A DNA stretch of 64,000 nucleotides from Promicromonospora sp. AC04 (lineage in GTDB: Bacteria > Actinomycetota > Actinomycetes > Actinomycetales > Cellulomonadaceae), in assembly GCF_003058225.1 (NCBI RefSeq), contig NZ_QBUG01000017.1, positions 1-64,000 on the forward strand. The letters are read 5' to 3'. Numbering within the stretch: the stretch's first letter is position 1; every line of letters starts with the position of its first letter. Positions 61,322 to 64,000 of this stretch are shown piece after piece. Below the pieces are notes generated by a model, which ran no database searches, was not told the DNA's origin, and worked only from the letters and a program-made list of their open reading frames with translations. The translations under genes were made by a program, and so were the position numbers.

Positions 61322-62601
61322 GCGAGCGGTACCAGGCCGACACCGTGCCGATCCCGGTGGTGTCGGCGCCTGCCGCGCCGGTCCCTGCTGCGTCGGTCCC
61401 TGCTGCGTCGGTCCCTGAGGCGTCCGTCCCCGCTGCGCCGACGCCCGCTGCGTTGGTTCCCGAGACGCCGACTCCCGCGGCGGCGTCCGGCGCGCCCGCG
61501 AAGCCACGGTCGGAGTGGGCGGACATCGCCAAGGGCGTCTGCATCCTGCTCGTCGTGCTGTGGCACGTGATCATGAAGCTGTACCTCACGATCGACTGGC
61601 ACCTCCCCGTGCCGCTCCCCGGACTCTGGGGTGCCTTCGGCGACCTGCTGCTGCCCCTGCGCATGCCGGTCTTCTTCACGATCTCCGGGATGTTCGCCGT
61701 CGCGGCGGTACAGCGCACCTGGTCGGCCACGGCGAAGAGCCGGATCGCGCGGTTCTACTACCTCTACCTCGTGTGGTTCACGGTGCACACCCTGGTGCTC
61801 TCGCTGGTCCCCGACTTCGACACCCTGGCCGCGCACAACGCCCTGGAGGTGGTCGAGGAGCTCACCATCACCCCCACCAACCTCTGGTACCTGGTGGCGC
61901 TGGCCGTGTACTTCGTCGTGGCCAAGCTGACCCGCAAGCTGCCGACCTGGGTGGTGCTCGTGCCCGCCCTGCTGCTCTCGGTGATCGCCTCGGCCGACCT
62001 GCTGGCGGCGCCGGGCAACCGCGGGCAGCTCTACCAGAACCTGTTCTTCTTCCTGCTCGGCCTGCGGTTCCGGCCGCTGCTCGAGCGCTGGGCCCGGGTC
62101 GCCACCATGCGTCATCTCCTGGTCGGGGGAGTCGTGTACCTCGGGTGCATCGGCGCGGTACAGGTGCTGGGCCTGCAGGACCTGTACGGGGTGTGGCCGG
62201 CGGTCTGCGTCGTCGCCGTGGTGGTTGGGGTCGCCGGGGCGGTCCAGCTCGAACGCTGGCGCAAGGGCGCCGCCCTGCTCGCCACGCTCGGGCGGCAGAC
62301 GCTCCCGATCTACGTGATGCACATGCCGCTGCTCGCGCTGCTGACGGCAGTGGTGGTGGGCCCCTTCTCCCAGGTGGGCACCGGCCCCCAGCTGGTGATC
62401 GCGGTGCTGCTCCCGATAGTGGCCGTGCCCCTGCTGGTCTCGGTGTGCCTGACGCTCAGCTCCTGGCTGCGCGCCGCCGGCGCGACGTGGCTGTTCGAGC
62501 TGCCGAAGCTCAGCCGGGCAGACCGCCGCGAGTCTCCTGCCACCACAGCAGGCTCGCCAGCACCGTCAGTCCCTGAGCCAGGTGCCGGCGGTAGGTACTG
62601 A
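61318..62601 (+). CDS. membrane acyltransferase-3 family protein (VanT-like paralogue)
   Basis: 427 residues from a GTG at 61318 (GTGA overlap with the ligase). The first 70 residues are an Ala/Pro/Val repeat linker (PAASVPAASVPEASVP...). Then comes RSEWADIAKGVCILLVVLWHV, the classic acyltransferase-3 start with its His, followed by about ten helices, PTNLWYLVALAVYFVVAKLTRKLPTWVVLVPALLLS and TLPIYVMHMPLLALL. The LW.L.AL..VAKL.RRLPT block is shared with the 57748 gene. It may acylate a cell-wall or lipid component. Its last 92 bases are antisense to the convergent regulator gene. Confidence 0.7.
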   Translation: MSERYQADTVPIPVVSAPAAPVPAASVPAASVPEASVPAAPTPAALVPETPTPAAASGAPAKPRSEWADIAKGVCILLVVLWHVIMKLYLTIDWHLPVPLPGLWGAFGDLLLPLRMPVFFTISGMFAVAAVQRTWSATAKSRIARFYYLYLVWFTVHTLVLSLVPDFDTLAAHNALEVVEELTITPTNLWYLVALAVYFVVAKLTRKLPTWVVLVPALLLSVIASADLLAAPGNRGQLYQNLFFFLLGLRFRPLLERWARVATMRHLLVGGVVYLGCIGAVQVLGLQDLYGVWPAVCVVAVVVGVAGAVQLERWRKGAALLATLGRQTLPIYVMHMPLLALLTAVVVGPFSQVGTGPQLVIAVLLPIVAVPLLVSVCLTLSSWLRAAGATWLFELPKLSRADRRESPATTAGSPAPSVPEPGAGGRY

Positions 62602-63844
62602 ACGGCAGCCCCAGCCGCTCGGCGGCGGCCTCCTGTGTGGGGGCGCCGCCGAGGTAGGTGGCCAGCACGGCGCGGTGGCCCTTGCTCTCCCGCGGGTCCT
62701 CGCTCAGCCCGTCAACGGCGGTCTGCAGGACGGCGCGCAGCGCGACGACGCGATCGGGCTCCGCGCTCTCGGCGACCAGCCGGCTGCTGGTGAGCGGGTT
62801 GGTGGCGAGCAGGTCGGGGCGCCGCCAGGACCGCAGGGCTTCCCGGACCGCCAGGTCGAAGGCCTCGCGCGACAGCCGACCGGGATCGCCCGCCGGCGGG
62901 TCCCCGGCCGGGCCGGGACTACGCCACCGCCGCTCGAACGTGATCGCCTCGCGCACGAACGATCGCAGGTGCAGCCCGCGCGGTCCCGCGTCCACGAACG
63001 GCAGCGACCGCAGCCACCGGAACAGCTCGGTGGCGTCGCCCGCGGCGGACAGGTGCCCCTCCGTCGTCGGGTCGGTGGCGGCGCACAGCTCGAGGGCCTC
63101 GCGGTGCGCGGGCGTGGGCAGCGACCCGACCACCCGCTGCAGGACGACGTGCGCGACGGCGAGCCGCACGTCGTCGTCGGACCCGCCGGCCGACAGCGTG
63201 TCGATCGCGACGCACAGGGCGAGCGGGTTGCCGTCGGTGATGGCGAGGAGCCGGGCGTGCTGGTCCCTGGGCACGGAGCGGCGGTCGAGCAACCGGCCCG
63301 CCTCCGCGGGGGACAGGTCACCCAGCTCGTGCACGCTCAGCAGCTCCTGCCAGCCCGGGTCGGTGGTCCACTCCAGCGCGGGCGGGGTGCGGCCGGCCAG
63401 GACCACCACCGTCCCGAGCGGCAGCGCGGGCAGGAGCTCCTCGCGCAGCCAGGGCTCGGCCGGGTGCAGGTCGTCGAAGTCGTCGATCAGCAGGACCAGG
63501 GAGGCCCCGGCCTCTGCGGGCGTGAGCACCGCGACCGCCGAGAGCTCCGCCACCAGCGTGTCGGCGGACGTCGCCGGATGGAAGCGCCTCGTGCGCACCA
63601 CCCGGCGTCCGGCCAGCTCCGCCTCGTTGGCGAAGCGGCGCAGCAGGGTGGTCTTGCCGGTGCCGCCCGCGCCGTGGACGAACAGGACGGTGGACGCGAA
63701 ATCGCTGGTGAGCGCGGTGCGGAAGGCGGCGGCCTGCTCGCCGCGGCCCACGAACGCACGCTGCCGGGCGAGCTCGAGCCGGTGCCCCAGATCGGTGCTC
63801 CGGACAGAGCGGATCCCGCGGGGGGAAGTGGTCGGTGAAGTCAC
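62510..63844 (-). CDS. AAA/STAND ATPase regulator with C-terminal HTH
   Basis: About 444 residues from the GTG at 63844, with GGGAG just upstream. Walker A is VHGAGGTGKTTLL and Walker B is SLVLLIDDFDDLHP, followed by an arginine-type sensor AGRTPP and winged-helix-like sequence. The C-terminus has PTQEAAAERLGLPFSTYRRHLAQG, a helix-turn-helix. This is the plan of a STAND transcription factor. The gene converges on the acyltransferase gene and overlaps it by 92 bases at the 3' ends. It is the closest regulator candidate for the cell-wall cluster. Confidence 0.65.
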   Translation of the reverse strand: MTSPTTSPRGIRSVRSTDLGHRLELARQRAFVGRGEQAAAFRTALTSDFASTVLFVHGAGGTGKTTLLRRFANEAELAGRRVVRTRRFHPATSADTLVAELSAVAVLTPAEAGASLVLLIDDFDDLHPAEPWLREELLPALPLGTVVVLAGRTPPALEWTTDPGWQELLSVHELGDLSPAEAGRLLDRRSVPRDQHARLLAITDGNPLALCVAIDTLSAGGSDDDVRLAVAHVVLQRVVGSLPTPAHREALELCAATDPTTEGHLSAAGDATELFRWLRSLPFVDAGPRGLHLRSFVREAITFERRWRSPGPAGDPPAGDPGRLSREAFDLAVREALRSWRRPDLLATNPLTSSRLVAESAEPDRVVALRAVLQTAVDGLSEDPRESKGHRAVLATYLGGAPTQEAAAERLGLPFSTYRRHLAQGLTVLASLLWWQETRGGLPG

Positions 63845-63878
63845 GGGCTCCCATCCCTCGAGATACGGCGACCAGACT

Positions 63879-64000
63879 TTACCGCGAACGCCCCGCGTCG
63901 TGCTCCTGAACACCGACCAGCGCCACCAGCGTCGCGTGCGCCCCGACCTGGTGCAGCGAGCCGAGCGCGTCGAGATACGCCTCGACGAAGCGCGGCTCGT
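63879..64000 (-). CDS. C-terminus of an unidentified protein, 5' end outside the window
   Basis: The minus-strand frame from the right edge reads EPRFVEAYLDALGSLHQVGA, then ATLVALVGVQEHDAGRSR and a TAA at 63879-63881. Codon use and helical pattern look real. It lies 35 bases upstream of the STAND regulator and may be in the same operon. Too short to identify. Confidence 0.5.
   Translation of the reverse strand, partial: EPRFVEAYLDALGSLHQVGAHATLVALVGVQEHDAGRSR

Noticed and set aside
55851-62601. Calling the cell-wall cluster a proven vancomycin resistance operon
   Set aside because: No VanRS or VanH is visible, and the ligase could be the housekeeping enzyme. Kept as a hypothesis.
1-64000. 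Complete tRNA or rRNA genes and CRISPR arrays
   Set aside because: Only a tRNA 3' fragment was found. No cloverleaf, rRNA motif or spaced identical repeats were seen.

Overview
This is a high-GC window from an actinobacterium. The codon use is strongly GC-biased. Genes overlap by four bases in tight operons, and lipobox proteins, a BioYMN transporter and ECF-type and VanT-like genes all occur. A member of the Micrococcales such as a Cellulomonadaceae or Promicromonosporaceae relative is plausible, but that placement is an inference. No rRNA, complete tRNA or CRISPR array was seen.

Left part (1-32 kb) is a decayed defence and mobile-element island. It holds several predicted HEPN-domain proteins, a 1700-residue STAND NTPase with an Avs/AVAST-like layout, a helicase-nuclease fusion, an Mrr-like restriction endonuclease, several one-helix membrane proteins, and genes of unknown function. 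Remnants of duplicated DNA lie between the genes: two decayed DNA-ligase 3' ends, and a second pair of about 200 bp segments at 13.2 and 18.3 kb. At 22-24.6 kb there is a tRNA 3'-end fragment, an IS481-type element, an integrase C-terminal remnant fused to a broken NUDIX gene, and an intact NUDIX gene. This looks like the wreck of an actinomycete integrative element. At 27-32 kb a very large WD40 beta-propeller/KAP NTPase gene is cut by an IS3-type element with clear terminal repeats.

The middle (32.8-43 kb) has a TPR/STAND ATPase and a secreted 2256-residue RHS polymorphic toxin. The toxin has a low-GC C-terminal tip and is overlapped by a small lipoprotein gene that is probably its immunity factor. 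A decayed stretch with an alpha-galactosidase scrap follows.

The right part (44-64 kb) looks more like core chromosome. A BioQ-type TetR regulator with two operator boxes faces a biotin uptake operon (bioY, acyl-CoA synthetase, thiolase, bioM, bioN, CHY zinc finger). Next come a TetR/paired-SMR efflux operon, an AI-2E transporter, and a TetR gene with a coupled 47-residue membrane peptide and a large perfect operator. After these lies an unusual fusion of a TetR regulator to a complete small alarmone (ppGpp) synthetase, divergent from an FAD monooxygenase. The last 8 kb is a divergent cell-wall cluster. One arm is alanine-type racemase, membrane acyltransferase, CapA lipoprotein and VanX-like D,D-dipeptidase. 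The other arm is a D-Ala-D-X ligase and a second membrane acyltransferase. The content resembles glycopeptide-resistance operons of the VanC/VanG kind with a split VanT, but without VanRS in view.

The two best candidates for something new are the TetR-alarmone synthetase fusion and the split-VanT-like peptidoglycan cluster.
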